Notes: a model not told the origin generated them from the letters alone. Counted from the first letter of the stretch, positions 54,699 through 63,447 are shown. The stretch: DNA of 64,000 nt from Microthrixaceae bacterium (GCA_016702505.1 JADJDU010000008.1:170135-234134); one strand, 5' to 3'. Numbers and translations are program-made.

Positions 54699-55085
54699 GC
54701 CTCGATCCACCGACCGGATGTGGCTTGTGCTCGATCCTTCCTGGTCACCCCGGCAAAGCCGGCTCTCTGTTCGGCCACCGATGGTGCTGGTCTGGCTGAC
54801 GAGCCGGAAACGGGAGGGCTGGGCGAGGGTTAGGGGGCAGAGCCCTTTGTGGCGGAGCCCCCGACCTGCGGAGATCGGCTCTGCCGGTCGCAGCAACGAA
54901 GACGTCGGCCTCTAAGCTAAGGAGGCGAGTCGACCCTGTGACCAGGACGAGATGTGACCTACCCGCTGGTCGAGGTCGACCGACGATGACGTGGGCCGGC
55001 TCGGAGCCCGTGGTCGGTCTCCGGTAGCGTTGTCGGTTCCCGGGCGCCGAGTCCGAACCGTCAGACAAGCGCGGAGGAGCCTTCG
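54699..55085. other. 387-bp intergenic region upstream of efp
   Basis: No convincing gene. It contains a short CCGGC-AAA-GCCGG hairpin at 54750-54762 that may end the pepQ transcript. A G/C-rich segment at 54833-54863 could also fold. A TCTAAGCCT...ATCCACCGA motif at 54694-54717 is shared with the region after aroB. The efp ribosome-binding site GGAGGAG lies at 55073-55079. Confidence 0.5.
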
Positions 55086-55646
55086 ATGGCCATCACCACC
55101 AACGACCTCAAGAATGGAATGAGCCTCAACCTTCCCGAGGGGCTGTACCAGGTGGTCGAGTTCCAGCATGTGAAGCCGGGCAAGGGTGGTGCTTTCGTGC
55201 GGACCACGTTGCGCAACGTTCGCACCGGGAACCAGCTCGACAAGACCTTCCGTGCCGGTGAAAAGGTCGAACAGGCCATGATCGACAAGCGCGACATGCA
55301 GTACCTGTACCGAGATGGCGCCGACTACGTGTTCATGGACAACGAGACCTATGAGCAACTCAACGTGGCCCCAGCCTCGCTGGGTTCGGCGGCTGACTAC
55401 CTGCGGGAGTCCGATTCGGCCGTGCTCCAGATGTACGGCGACGAGATCGTCGGGGTGGACCTGCCCGCAGCGGTGGAGCTGGTGGTGACCGAAACTGAAC
55501 CAGGCGTGCAGGGCGATCGTGTGTCCGGTGCCCGCAAGCCGGCCACCCTCGAGACCGGCAAGGTCGTACAGGTGCCGTTGTTCGTCAACATCGGAGACAA
55601 GCTCCGGGTCGACACCCGTACCGGCGACTACATCACCCGCGCCTAG
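55086..55646 (+). CDS. efp: Elongation factor P
   Basis: 186 residues, three OB-like barrels. The first domain tip HVKPGKGGAFVRT carries the residue that is modified in many EF-Ps (lysine here). DYVFMDNETYEQ opens domain II, and GDRVSGARKPATLETG and RVDTRTGDYITRA are the domain III signatures. It rescues ribosomes stalled at polyproline. nusB follows 6 bp downstream. Confidence 0.97.
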   Translation: MAITTNDLKNGMSLNLPEGLYQVVEFQHVKPGKGGAFVRTTLRNVRTGNQLDKTFRAGEKVEQAMIDKRDMQYLYRDGADYVFMDNETYEQLNVAPASLGSAADYLRESDSAVLQMYGDEIVGVDLPAAVELVVTETEPGVQGDRVSGARKPATLETGKVVQVPLFVNIGDKLRVDTRTGDYITRA

Positions 55647-55652
55647 GCCGAC

Positions 55653-56186
55653 GTGTCAGACGCCTCTGTTCCGCCCGAACTGGGCCTCGAAGACGACGAC
55701 GTCATAGAGGCGTTCGAAGTCGTCCCCGATGAGGCCGAGGTCGAGGCCGCGCCCGGCGTGACCCGGGTGTCTGGCTTCGACGGTGTCGGCACCCGACGAG
55801 AGGGTCGGGAGCGGGCGCTGGCGCTGCTGTTCGAGGCCGAGCAGCGGGAGCTGAACCCGTTGTCGGCCATCCTCGACGGACTGCCCTTGGCCCCCGATGC
55901 CTTCACCCGTGATCTGATCGTCGGGGTGGGATCGCACCAGAGCGAACTCGATGACCAGATCGAACGCCTCGCCACTGGGTGGACGCTGGAGCGGATGCCG
56001 GCCATAGACCGGGCACTACTTCGCATCGGTGCCTTCGAGTTGACCTGGACCGACGTTCCCGTCGGGGCCTGCATCTCCGAAGCTGTCGAACTGGCCAAGC
56101 GGTACTCCACCGACGACTCGCACCGTTTCATCAACGGGATGCTGGGCGCGGTGGCCCGCGAGGTTCGCGACGATCAGCCAGAATGA
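55653..56186 (+). CDS. nusB: Transcription antitermination protein NusB
   Basis: 177 residues from GTG 55653. About 45 acidic N-terminal residues precede the all-helical NusB fold (RREGRERALALLFEAEQREL and MPAIDRALLRIGAFEL, then AVELAKRYSTDDSHRFING). It binds boxA RNA with NusE (S10) in rRNA antitermination. The efp-nusB-pyr order is standard in high-GC Gram-positives. Confidence 0.93.
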   Translation: MSDASVPPELGLEDDDVIEAFEVVPDEAEVEAAPGVTRVSGFDGVGTRREGRERALALLFEAEQRELNPLSAILDGLPLAPDAFTRDLIVGVGSHQSELDDQIERLATGWTLERMPAIDRALLRIGAFELTWTDVPVGACISEAVELAKRYSTDDSHRFINGMLGAVAREVRDDQPE

Positions 56187-56190
56187 CGCC

Positions 56191-56769
56191 ATAGACACCC
56201 ACACAGACGGCTCCGCCGAAGAAGCTCCGACCAACGAGCCGTTCCCACTGCCATGGCCTCCGCTGTCTCGCGGGTCGATCGCGCTGCGCCCCTGGGGGGC
56301 TACCCCCAAGGACGGGGAGTTTCTGGCCGCGGCCTGGGCCGAAGCGGACATAGCCCGGTTCTGCGCGGTACCCGCCGATGCCGATCGAGATGCGGCCGCA
56401 GCCTGGATCGCCGCCGAACCCGAGCGGCGAGATGCCGGTCTGGCCCTGGACTTGGCCATCTTCGAGCTCGGCAGCCCCGAGGTAATCCTCGGCGAGGTCG
56501 GCGTGACAATGGCCGAACCCACCAAGCGGTGGTGCGAACTCGGCTTTTGGCTGTTCCCCGGAGTGCGAGGGGAGGGCCGGGCCACCCATGCGGTGGACGC
56601 CTTCACCGATTGGCTGCTGAACGTGCAGAACGTGAAGCGGGTCTTCGCCCGCATCCATCCGGACAACCCCAGATCGGGTGCGGTGGTGGAGCGAAGCGGG
56701 TTCCAGCGGGCCGGTGAACTGCCTGACGGCACCATCGTGTGGGTGGCCGACCAGCCGCCGCCGCTCTGA
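56191..56769 (+). CDS. GNAT family N-acetyltransferase, start unresolved
   Basis: The frame is protein-like from about 56215 (PFPLPWPPLSRGSIALRPW). It continues through the acetyl-CoA region (CELGFWLFPGVRGEGRATHA) to VVERSGFQRAGEL and TGA 56767. Yet the first standard start in frame is TTG 56452, which would remove the first half of the fold. An ATG overlapping the nusB stop (56183) is in another frame and meets TAG after three codons; one added base after it would join the frames. So either a one-base deletion near 56188 or a non-standard start exists. The substrate is unknown. Confidence 0.65.
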   Translation: MDTHTDGSAEEAPTNEPFPLPWPPLSRGSIALRPWGATPKDGEFLAAAWAEADIARFCAVPADADRDAAAAWIAAEPERRDAGLALDLAIFELGSPEVILGEVGVTMAEPTKRWCELGFWLFPGVRGEGRATHAVDAFTDWLLNVQNVKRVFARIHPDNPRSGAVVERSGFQRAGELPDGTIVWVADQPPPL

Positions 56770-56772
56770 TCA

Positions 56773-56798
56773 CGTGGCTGGGCCACGCTGGTAGCGTG
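56773..56798 (+). promoter_or_regulatory. Two mutually exclusive hairpins in the pyrR leader
   Basis: CGTGG-CTGGG-CCACG (56773-56787) and CACGC-TGGTA-GCGTG (56784-56798) share the bases 56784-56787, so only one can form at a time. They lie between the GNAT stop and the PyrR site. An attenuator-like switch is possible; this is inference. Confidence 0.35.
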
Positions 56799-56814
56799 TC
56801 GGACTGACCGTGAA

Positions 56815-56834
56815 ACGGGTCCGGTGAGGCCCGT
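56815..56834 (+). promoter_or_regulatory. PyrR-binding RNA loop upstream of pyrR
   Basis: A hairpin with stem ACGGG/CCCGT displays the loop TCCGGTGAGG, which fits the known PyrR-binding consensus UCCNGNGAGG. It ends 20 nt before the pyrR ATG, with the ribosome-binding region AGGAAGCGAGG directly after. This suits the translational repression known for mycobacterial pyr genes: PyrR bound with UMP would hide the start region. Confidence 0.75.
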
Positions 56835-56854
56835 ACGGACAGGAAGCGAGGCCG

Positions 56855-57421
56855 ATGGCCGAACGAGAGAGAAGACAGGCTCCTCCCTACGGTGGGGTGT
56901 TCCGGGCCCGAACCCGCGTGATGGAACGTGCCGACCTGCAGCGGGCCATATGGCGGATGGCTCACGAGGTGGTGGAAGCCAACCACGGTGCCCTGGATGT
57001 GGCGCTGATCGGGCTCCAGACCGGCGGCGTACCGATCGCCGCTGCCCTCGCTGATGCACTGGTGTCGATCACCGATGAACCGGTCGACATCGGCAGCCTG
57101 GATGTGGCGTTCTACCGCGACGACATTGGGCTGCGCCCGGTCCTACCCGAAGCGGTGACCGAGATCCCCTGGAACCTCGATGGTCGGGTCGTGATCTTGT
57201 GTGACGACGTGCTGTTCACCGGTCGAACGATTCGTGCCGCCCTGAACGCTTTGGCCGACTACGGCCGGCCCCGGGCGGTGCAGCTCGCGGTGATGGTCGA
57301 TCGAGGTCACCGGGAACTACCGATCAGACCCGATTACGTCGGTAAGAACCTGCCGACGCGGCGCGACGAAGTGGTGGATGTTCACGCGGACGGCGTCGAC
57401 CTGGGGGAGATGTTGCGATGA
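56855..57421 (+). CDS. pyrR: Pyrimidine operon regulator/uracil phosphoribosyltransferase
   Basis: 188 residues from ATG 56855; ATG 56921 (MERADLQRAIWRMAHE) is a shorter option. The PRPP motif is VVILCDDVLFTGRTIRAAL, with IGLQTGGVPIAAALA and VDRGHRELPIRPDYVGKN typical of PyrR. It senses UMP/PRPP and binds pyr mRNA; a matching RNA site lies just upstream. It overlaps pyrB by ATGA. Confidence 0.95.
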   Translation: MAERERRQAPPYGGVFRARTRVMERADLQRAIWRMAHEVVEANHGALDVALIGLQTGGVPIAAALADALVSITDEPVDIGSLDVAFYRDDIGLRPVLPEAVTEIPWNLDGRVVILCDDVLFTGRTIRAALNALADYGRPRAVQLAVMVDRGHRELPIRPDYVGKNLPTRRDEVVDVHADGVDLGEMLR

Positions 57422-58464
57422 TCGGCCGACACCTTCTCGAGGTGGGAGACCTGGGCGGAGCCGAGGGCATCGAGGAGGTGTTGCGGCTCACCGACTCCTT
57501 CGTGGAGGTGTCGGAGCGAGCCATCCCCAAGGTTCCTGCGCTGCGAGGCCGAACGGTTGCGTGGTTGTTCTACGAGGACTCCACTCGCACTCGGCTGTCG
57601 TTCGAGACCGCGGCCAAGCGGTTGTCGGCTGACACCATGAACTTCTCGGTCAGTTCGTCGTCGGTCAAGAAAGGCGAGTCACTCCGGGACACGGCCCGCA
57701 CCATCGAGGCCATGGGCATCGACGCCATCGTCGTCCGTCACGCCTCGGCCGGCGCGCCCCACCGCATTGCCGACTGGGTCGATGCCGCGGTCATCAACGC
57801 TGGTGACGGCTGGCACCAGCACCCAACCCAAGCACTGCTGGACTGCTACACGATCCGTCAGCACCTCGGTGGAGTCGCCGGTCGCCACATCGCCATCATC
57901 GGCGACATCAAGCACAGTCGGGTGGCACGCTCCGATGTCGAGGCTTTCACCGCTCTCGGCGCCGAGGTGACCCTGGTGGCGCCTCCCACCCTGCTGCCGC
58001 CGAGCCTGGAGGGTTGGCCGGTGAAGGTGAGCCACGACATCGACGCAGTGCTGCCCACCGTGGACGTGGCCTACCTCCTGCGCATGCAACGTGAGCGGAT
58101 GACCGAAGCCCTCTTGCCGTCGTTGCGCGAATACACCGCCACCTATGGACTCACCACTAGGCGGGCGGCTCTGTTGCGACCCGAGGCCGTGGTGATGCAT
58201 CCCGGTCCCATGAACAGGGGCGTGGAGATCGCGGCGGAGGTGGCAGACCTGCCCTGTTCGCTGATCCTGGACCAGGTCCGCAACGGCGTGGCGGTGCGTA
58301 TGGCCGTGCTGTACCTGTTGCTGGGAGCCGGTGCCGGGCTGGTGAACCCCGAACACCGCAACGACGACCCGACCGCCTCGACGCAGTTGGGCCTCGATGC
58401 GTCCCCCGAACCGACGGGCGCCGTAGGTGCCACCCCCACCGATGAGGAGAGTTCCCGTGGCTGA
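57418..58464 (+). CDS. pyrB: Aspartate carbamoyltransferase, catalytic chain
   Basis: 348 residues. The carbamoyl-phosphate motif FYEDSTRTRLSFE, the flexible loop SSSVKKGESLRDTARTI, GDGWHQHPTQALLDCYTI and VMHPGPMNRGVEI are all present. It commits carbamoyl phosphate to pyrimidines. A 40-residue acidic C-terminal tail is unusual. No pyrI gene is present. It overlaps pyrC by 8 bp. Confidence 0.96.
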   Translation: MIGRHLLEVGDLGGAEGIEEVLRLTDSFVEVSERAIPKVPALRGRTVAWLFYEDSTRTRLSFETAAKRLSADTMNFSVSSSSVKKGESLRDTARTIEAMGIDAIVVRHASAGAPHRIADWVDAAVINAGDGWHQHPTQALLDCYTIRQHLGGVAGRHIAIIGDIKHSRVARSDVEAFTALGAEVTLVAPPTLLPPSLEGWPVKVSHDIDAVLPTVDVAYLLRMQRERMTEALLPSLREYTATYGLTTRRAALLRPEAVVMHPGPMNRGVEIAAEVADLPCSLILDQVRNGVAVRMAVLYLLLGAGAGLVNPEHRNDDPTASTQLGLDASPEPTGAVGATPTDEESSRG

Positions 58465-59740
58465 CCGGCCGACGATCGTGATCAAGGGCGGAACCGTGAT
58501 CGATGCCAGCGGCGAGCGTGTCGCCGACGTCGTCGTGGTCGACGGCGTGGTGAAGGCGGTAGGTCCGGACCTGAGCGCGGACCGAACCCTCGACGCCGCC
58601 GGTTGCATCGTGGCCCCCGGCCTGGTGGATGTGCACACCCACCTGCGTGAGCCGGGCAAGGAGGAGGCCGAGACGGTGGAGACGGGGGCGCGAGGGGCAG
58701 CCCTCGGCGGCTACACCGCGGTGTTGGCCATGCCAAACACCACCCCGGCCATCGACAGTGCTGCGGTGGTTCGCCAGGTCCTCGAACTTGGGCGGACTGC
58801 ACCGTGTGACGTGTACACGTCGGGTGCCATCACCGTGGGGCGGGCTGGAGAGCAGCTCGCCCCCATGGCCGAGATGGCCGAGCTCGGGGTGAAGGTATTC
58901 ACCGACGATGGTGCCGGGGTGCAGGACAACCGCCTGATGCGTCGGGCCATGGAGTACGCCGTGGGCCTCGGCGTGACCCTGGCGCAGCATTGCGAGGACG
59001 ATGCCCTGTGCGGCGGCGGCCACATGCACGAGGGGGAGTGGTCGGCTCGTCTCGGTATCGCCGGTCAGCCTGCTGAGGCCGAGGAGTTGATGGTCATGCG
59101 CGACATCGCCCTTGCTCGCCTCACCGGATGTCGCATCCACTTCCAGCACATGTCCACCGCCCGTTCGGTGGCCATGATCCGAGACGCAGTCGCGGCAGGA
59201 CTACCGGTCACTGCTGAAGCCACGCCCCATCACTTCACCCTCACCCACGCCGAGTGCGCCTCCTACGACCCGGTGTTCAAGGTGAACCCGCCGTTGCGGA
59301 CCGCCGCGGATGTGGATGCGCTCCGGGCCGGGTTGGCCGACGGGACGATCGCCACCATCGCCACCGACCATGCTCCCCACACTCCTGAGAGCAAGGAGCT
59401 GCCATTTGACCAGGCCCCTCCCGGCATGCTGGGCCTCGAGACCGCTCTGGCCTTGGCTCTCACCGAGTTGGACATGCCCGTCGGTCAGGTGCTGGCTGCG
59501 TTGTCGTGGAACCCGGCCCGAGTGGCCGGGGTTGAGGACCGCCACGGCCGACCGATCGCCGCTGGTGAACCAGCGAACCTGTGTGTGTTCGACCCCGAGG
59601 CCACATGGACCGTGCGGGCCGACGACATGGCCAGCCGCAGCCGCAACACCCCCTACGAAGGCCGCGAGGTGCGTGGCAAGGTCCGTCACACCCTTCTCCA
59701 CGGTGAGCCGGTGGTGATGGCGGGTGAGCCCCAACGCTAA
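58457..59740 (+). CDS. pyrC: Dihydroorotase
   Basis: 427 residues from GTG 58457, amidohydrolase fold. Metal ligands are HTHLREPG near residue 58, the FTDDGAGVQDN and QHCEDDALCGGG blocks, FQHMST, EATPHHFTL and the final TDHAPHTPESK aspartate. It closes carbamoyl aspartate to dihydroorotate. The operon stops here: carA/carB and pyrF, which often follow, are replaced by an accessory island. Confidence 0.95.
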   Translation: MADRPTIVIKGGTVIDASGERVADVVVVDGVVKAVGPDLSADRTLDAAGCIVAPGLVDVHTHLREPGKEEAETVETGARGAALGGYTAVLAMPNTTPAIDSAAVVRQVLELGRTAPCDVYTSGAITVGRAGEQLAPMAEMAELGVKVFTDDGAGVQDNRLMRRAMEYAVGLGVTLAQHCEDDALCGGGHMHEGEWSARLGIAGQPAEAEELMVMRDIALARLTGCRIHFQHMSTARSVAMIRDAVAAGLPVTAEATPHHFTLTHAECASYDPVFKVNPPLRTAADVDALRAGLADGTIATIATDHAPHTPESKELPFDQAPPGMLGLETALALALTELDMPVGQVLAALSWNPARVAGVEDRHGRPIAAGEPANLCVFDPEATWTVRADDMASRSRNTPYEGREVRGKVRHTLLHGEPVVMAGEPQR

Positions 59741-59791
59741 TCGGTCAGATCGAGGTTCGCCTCGGTGTAGCTGAGCGCTATTGGGACGGCC

Positions 59792-60469
59792 TCAATTGGC
59801 TGAGTCTCCTTCTGACCTCTCCTCTGCAACCGCGGCCGACCTCTCCAGTGAAGGAAGCTCGAGATACTCCTCAGCGATCGTGTCTCTCGGAGTCTGCGTC
59901 AAGAGTGGTCGAAGCTCACTGGATGTCAAACCATCGATCGGGATAGTTTGGGCCTGCCTGTGGCCTTTCATGGAGACGCGTCCATCGGGATACTCAAACA
60001 CTGCCATTGGATCTTGCGGTATCCAGTAATCACCATCGCGAATGAGAGAGACAACGTACTGGCGCCCAACCTCAATGTGAGGCGCACCGTCAACCGTTTC
60101 CTGTAGTAGCTCACCGTCCGACTTGAAGGCACCTAGGACCTGAAGTGTGACAGATGTCTCAATCGCCACTCCGGTATCGAGCAGGATTTCGTCAACGGAC
60201 ACATGCAGGAACCGCTTGAAAAAGACAGGTTGATCGTCGTTTGCTGGAAGCTCCTCAAAAATCTCAGCAGTGACGGTCACAACTGCGACGACCTCTGTGT
60301 AGTCAACAATGTCGTTGATCTCATCGACTGGCATGAGAGACATCCCTTGGAACTCGACAGCTCCTGTCGGTCGTCGGCCGCCTGACTTTGAGGCTGAGCC
60401 GCACGCAGATGTTGAAAGCGAGGCGATCACCGCTAGAGCAATGCAAACCATAGTAGGTCTCGTGAGCAT
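59792..60469 (-). CDS. Hypothetical lipoprotein
   Basis: 225 residues; ATG 60469 follows a GGGGAG site. A lipoprotein signal (CIALAVIASLSTSAC, lipobox at about residue 23) points to a membrane-anchored, outward-facing protein. The mature part is about 200 residues, acidic, with a beta-rich pattern (VVAVVTVTAEIFEEL, RQYVVSLIRDGDYWIPQ). I recognise no family. It starts 20 bp after the metzincin gene, so the two are probably one operon. The lower GC content marks it as accessory. Confidence 0.7.
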   Translation of the reverse strand: MLTRPTMVCIALAVIASLSTSACGSASKSGGRRPTGAVEFQGMSLMPVDEINDIVDYTEVVAVVTVTAEIFEELPANDDQPVFFKRFLHVSVDEILLDTGVAIETSVTLQVLGAFKSDGELLQETVDGAPHIEVGRQYVVSLIRDGDYWIPQDPMAVFEYPDGRVSMKGHRQAQTIPIDGLTSSELRPLLTQTPRDTIAEEYLELPSLERSAAVAEERSEGDSAN

Positions 60470-60489
60470 TCGGTCTCCCCTTCTTGACA

Positions 60490-61098
60490 TCAGTATGCTC
60501 CGTTGATCAGCGTGAAGTTCGTCTCACCTAGGTACTTACGCGGAGGTAGGGCATTGCCCATGCAGCCAAGGGCAGCGCTATCGGGTGCTTGGGGCGGTGA
60601 AGCATCTCCAGCGTGGACCAATCCGACCGTGTGGCCCGCCTCATGGCATATCAGTTCGTGCATCGCGTCATATGTGCCGCAACGGTTGCCCTGCGCTGCG
60701 CAATAGGCGTCTTCGTTCAATTCAAGATAAAGCTGATCACAAAGGCCAGCTCCGGCATCGGAGACGTTCTCACAGAATCCAGCGCCCGCAAAGTTGGCCG
60801 GAAGCCGGTGGTTGTCTGGGCGAATGATTATGTCCGTTTCGCCATTCCCGGCTGCGTCATAAATTGGTGAACTGGTGACGGCGGTATTCAAGTCTGTATC
60901 GCCGATATGACTCATCACGGCGTGGGCGGGGTTAACACTCCACGGAAGCGTCGCCGGATCCACGTAGTACGATACGCCCAAATTGTCCTGAAGGCATATC
61001 TGGTTGGTATCGCACCTCGTGTTTCCGCCGCGAAGGTTCGCAGTTGGAAAGATCCCGTCATAACAGGAAGGAAGCGCGGATAGCGTCACAATTGTCAG
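60490..61098 (-). CDS. Metzincin-like zinc protease, probable lipoprotein
   Basis: The C-terminal region holds ICHEAGHTVGLVHAGDA, the full HExxHxxGxxH zinc motif of metzincins, followed by GCMGN as a likely Met-turn. Several cysteines (GFCENV, GLCDQL, AYCAAQGNRCGTY) suggest disulfides outside the cell. At the N-terminus a hydrophobic stretch ends in a lipobox-like LPSC. No ATG/GTG start fits: CTG 61098 stands 6 nt after a perfect AGGAGG (61105-61110), and GTG 61089 is too far from it. Both give a very short signal peptide, so the start is uncertain. The frame continues upstream to 61659 but is antisense to IS30 remains. Confidence 0.65.
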   Translation of the reverse strand: MTIVTLSALPSCYDGIFPTANLRGGNTRCDTNQICLQDNLGVSYYVDPATLPWSVNPAHAVMSHIGDTDLNTAVTSSPIYDAAGNGETDIIIRPDNHRLPANFAGAGFCENVSDAGAGLCDQLYLELNEDAYCAAQGNRCGTYDAMHELICHEAGHTVGLVHAGDASPPQAPDSAALGCMGNALPPRKYLGETNFTLINGAY

Positions 61099-61225
61099 GA
61101 GAAGCCTCCTAACCGAGTCGCGACACGGCGGGTTCAAGGGGTGACGGCAACACCGTGAGGTGATGGGTCTCCACCGGTCAGAGCGTGATGGCGGCCATGA
61201 TGGCCGCTGTCTGCACCCTGAACCG

Positions 61226-62207
61226 ATGGAGAGTCCCAGCATGCCAGCTAACCCCTCACCGCGCCTGTCATCTGAGCAAATCCGCGCTGGGATCGAACGC
61301 GGTGACCTGACGCCTGTATGCCTGCGGGCTGGGACGTCATCGCAGCACGATCGGACGCGGATCGCCTGCAACGGTGGCCGAGCCGCGTACCCGACAAAGC
61401 GCAGGTCCGAGCTGACAGGCACGATTGCGACAAAGCACCGATGCTGGTCGCTGAACCCGAACTGGCGTGGCGGGTGACCAACGTCTCGTGGCCGGAGATT
61501 CGCCGATGACGATCTCGATCGGAGTTGGCCCAAGGCCTCCACGGCTACACCGCCAACATCTCCCACGAAACGATCTACCAGGGCGTCTACGCCCCGAAAC
61601 GTCACGGCCGCCCACCGGGTCAAGATGTTGCACCGCCGTCGTCCACGACGCCGACACACCGGTCAACGCCATAGCCAGCAACGATCCAGCGTTCTCGGCC
61701 AGTTCACATCATCCACAACCGCCCACCCGCCGCCGAGGCATGGGCAGAGGTCGGTCACCTCGAAGGCGACCAGATCATCGGCGCCCGCACCAGTCCGCCA
61801 TCATCACCCTCGTCGACCGCAAACCGGTACCTGTGGCTCGCCCGCCACGACACCCAACTGTGCCTACCGCCTTGAGCCCCAACACGCCCTCACCGCCACC
61901 CTCGAAACGATCCCCGAGCTGGACTGACCCTCACCTGGGATCGCGGCAGCGGATGGCCAACCACCCGCCATGCCCAAGCCACCGGAATCGACATCTACTT
62001 CGCCGCCTACAAACCATGGCAACGCCCAACCAACGAGAACACCAACGGCCTCATCCGACGCTGGCTCCCCAAAGGCACCGACCTCTCGATCTACACCAAG
62101 CCGACCTCGACCGAATCGCCCACCGCATCAACACCATCCCCCGACGCTCACTCGGCTGGACCACCGCCGCCCACCACTACCATCACGCTGTCGCGATGAC
62201 CGGTTGA
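61226..62207 (+). pseudogene. Decayed IS30-family transposase
   Basis: Pieces of an IS30-type transposase appear in order but in different frames. They are an N-terminal helix-turn-helix region (RLSSEQIRAGIERGD, 61256 on), KAPMLVAEPELAWRVTN (about 61430), NISHETIYQGVYAP (about 61550), GHLEGDQIIG (about 61760), the DDE-region LTWDRGS and NENTNGLIRRWLPKGTDL (about 62030), and DLDRIAHRINTIPRRSLGW to the TGA at 62205-62207. At least five frame changes are needed to join them, so it is non-functional. No intact terminal inverted repeats were identified. Confidence 0.8.
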
Positions 62208-62324
62208 ACTCGCCCACCCACCTTCGCTGGGCCGGTGTTTAACTCCGCAAGGCTATCCGTGCCGTGGTTCCCGCATAGCAGAGGATGGTAGTGCATTGAT
62301 CTGCGCTTTACAGGAACTCGACCT

Positions 62325-62377
62325 GCCTCACACACTTTGAGCCCTTGGGGATGATTGATGCCTCACGCACTTTGAGC
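62325..62377. repeat. Direct repeat pair of 18 bp
   Basis: GCCTCACACACTTTGAGC (62325-62342) and GCCTCACGCACTTTGAGC (62360-62377) differ at one base and are 17 bp apart. They lie just before the second transposase remnant and may be its end repeats or transposase-binding sites. Confidence 0.6.
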
Positions 62378-62431
62378 GCATGATCCCGGGCCCCGGAGAA
62401 CGCTTGCCGGTTCACGGAAGGCAAGATCGAC

Positions 62432-62560
62432 ATGGCTGCTCGACGTCAGGTCACGAACAAGCTGCGCGAACGCGTACCGCAGGGGCTCCAACGGTGGCAG
62501 AGGGCCGGATCTTGAGTCGGACGTGGACACGACTGGGAAGCTCGAGGTCAGGTCACGAAC
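62432..62560 (+). pseudogene. 5' remnant of a second transposase/integrase gene
   Basis: ATG 62432 reads MAARRQVTNKLRE. After a one-base frame change it continues YRRAPTVAEGRILSRTW. This pattern (VTNKLRExYRRAxKxxxGRIL) is one I recall from the start of actinobacterial integrase-core transposases. Nothing of the catalytic domain remains. The family is not certain. Confidence 0.45.
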
Positions 62561-62631
62561 TATGGCGTGGTGGGAAACACTGGCCAGTACGCCATTGCAG
62601 GTTTCACAGATTCGGGCTTGGACCCTTCAGG

Positions 62632-63447
62632 TCAACGGGAGCGGAGGGCGGGGTGCTGGCGGGCTAGGAGTGGGGCCAGGATCGACTTGGGGGTGAGGTG
62701 GGCGGCCATGGCTGCCACTGGTTTGCCGTTCCGGGGATCGCCACCGGGTGGCCCTTGGCCAGGGCGTTGATGCCGCAACGGGCCACCGACTCGACCGACT
62801 CCCACATGAACGAGGGCAGCGCACCTTCGGCTTCTTCTTTGGTGAAGCCCGCAGCATCGCTGAACCCGGTGTGGACCGGGCCCGGGCACAGAGCGGTGAC
62901 CGACACGCCGGTGCCAGCCAGTTCGGCGTGCAGTGACCGGCTGTAGGAGAGGACGAACGCCTTGCAGGCGGCGTAGCCGGCCTGACCAGGGAGTGGCTGA
63001 AAGGCGGCGGTGGAGGCCACATTGAGGATCGCTCCCCGGTCCCTTTCCACCATGCCGGGCAGGAAACGGGTGCACAGGTCGGCCACCGCCACCACGTCGA
63101 CCTCGATCATGTTCATCTCGGCAGCCAGGTCGGCAGCGTGGACCGGACCGGTGGTGGACAACCCGGCGTTGTTGACGAGGATGTCGGGGGTCAGGCCCAG
63201 CGCCTCCACCCGCTCGGTCAGGCCGGCCCGCACCTCTCGATCGGACAGGTGGGCGCCCAACACCTCGGCCCGACGGCCATCGCGGGACAACTCCGACGCC
63301 AGGGCCTCCAACTTGTCCGTCGAACGAGCCACCAGCACCACGTTGCAGGCCACGTCGAGCCAGCTCTCTGGCGATCCCCTCACCGATTCCCGAGGAAGCC
63401 CCGGTGACGATGGCGGTCCGATCAGATGCGGGTAGAGGCAGAGGCAT
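62632..63447 (-). pseudogene. Short-chain dehydrogenase/reductase, broken by two frameshifts
   Basis: ATG 63447 opens with a normal SDR start (TAIVTGASSGIGEGIAREL). An extra base in the GGCC at 63348-63351 shifts the frame. The next frame gives CNVVLVARSTDKLEALA, DILVNNAGLSTTG, the active site with Ser (NVASTAAFQ) and YAACKAF, and CPGPVHTGF. Near 62731 a missing base shifts it back to the C-terminal end AAMAAHLTPKSILAPLLAR. Corrected, it is a typical protein of about 270 residues. The lesions sit in G/C runs, so a sequence error is possible. Confidence 0.8.

Larger units (their letters stand above)
62208..62631. other. Intergenic region with insertion-sequence debris
   Basis: No intact gene. 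It contains an imperfect direct repeat and the remnant listed next; otherwise there is no recognisable structure. Confidence 0.6.
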
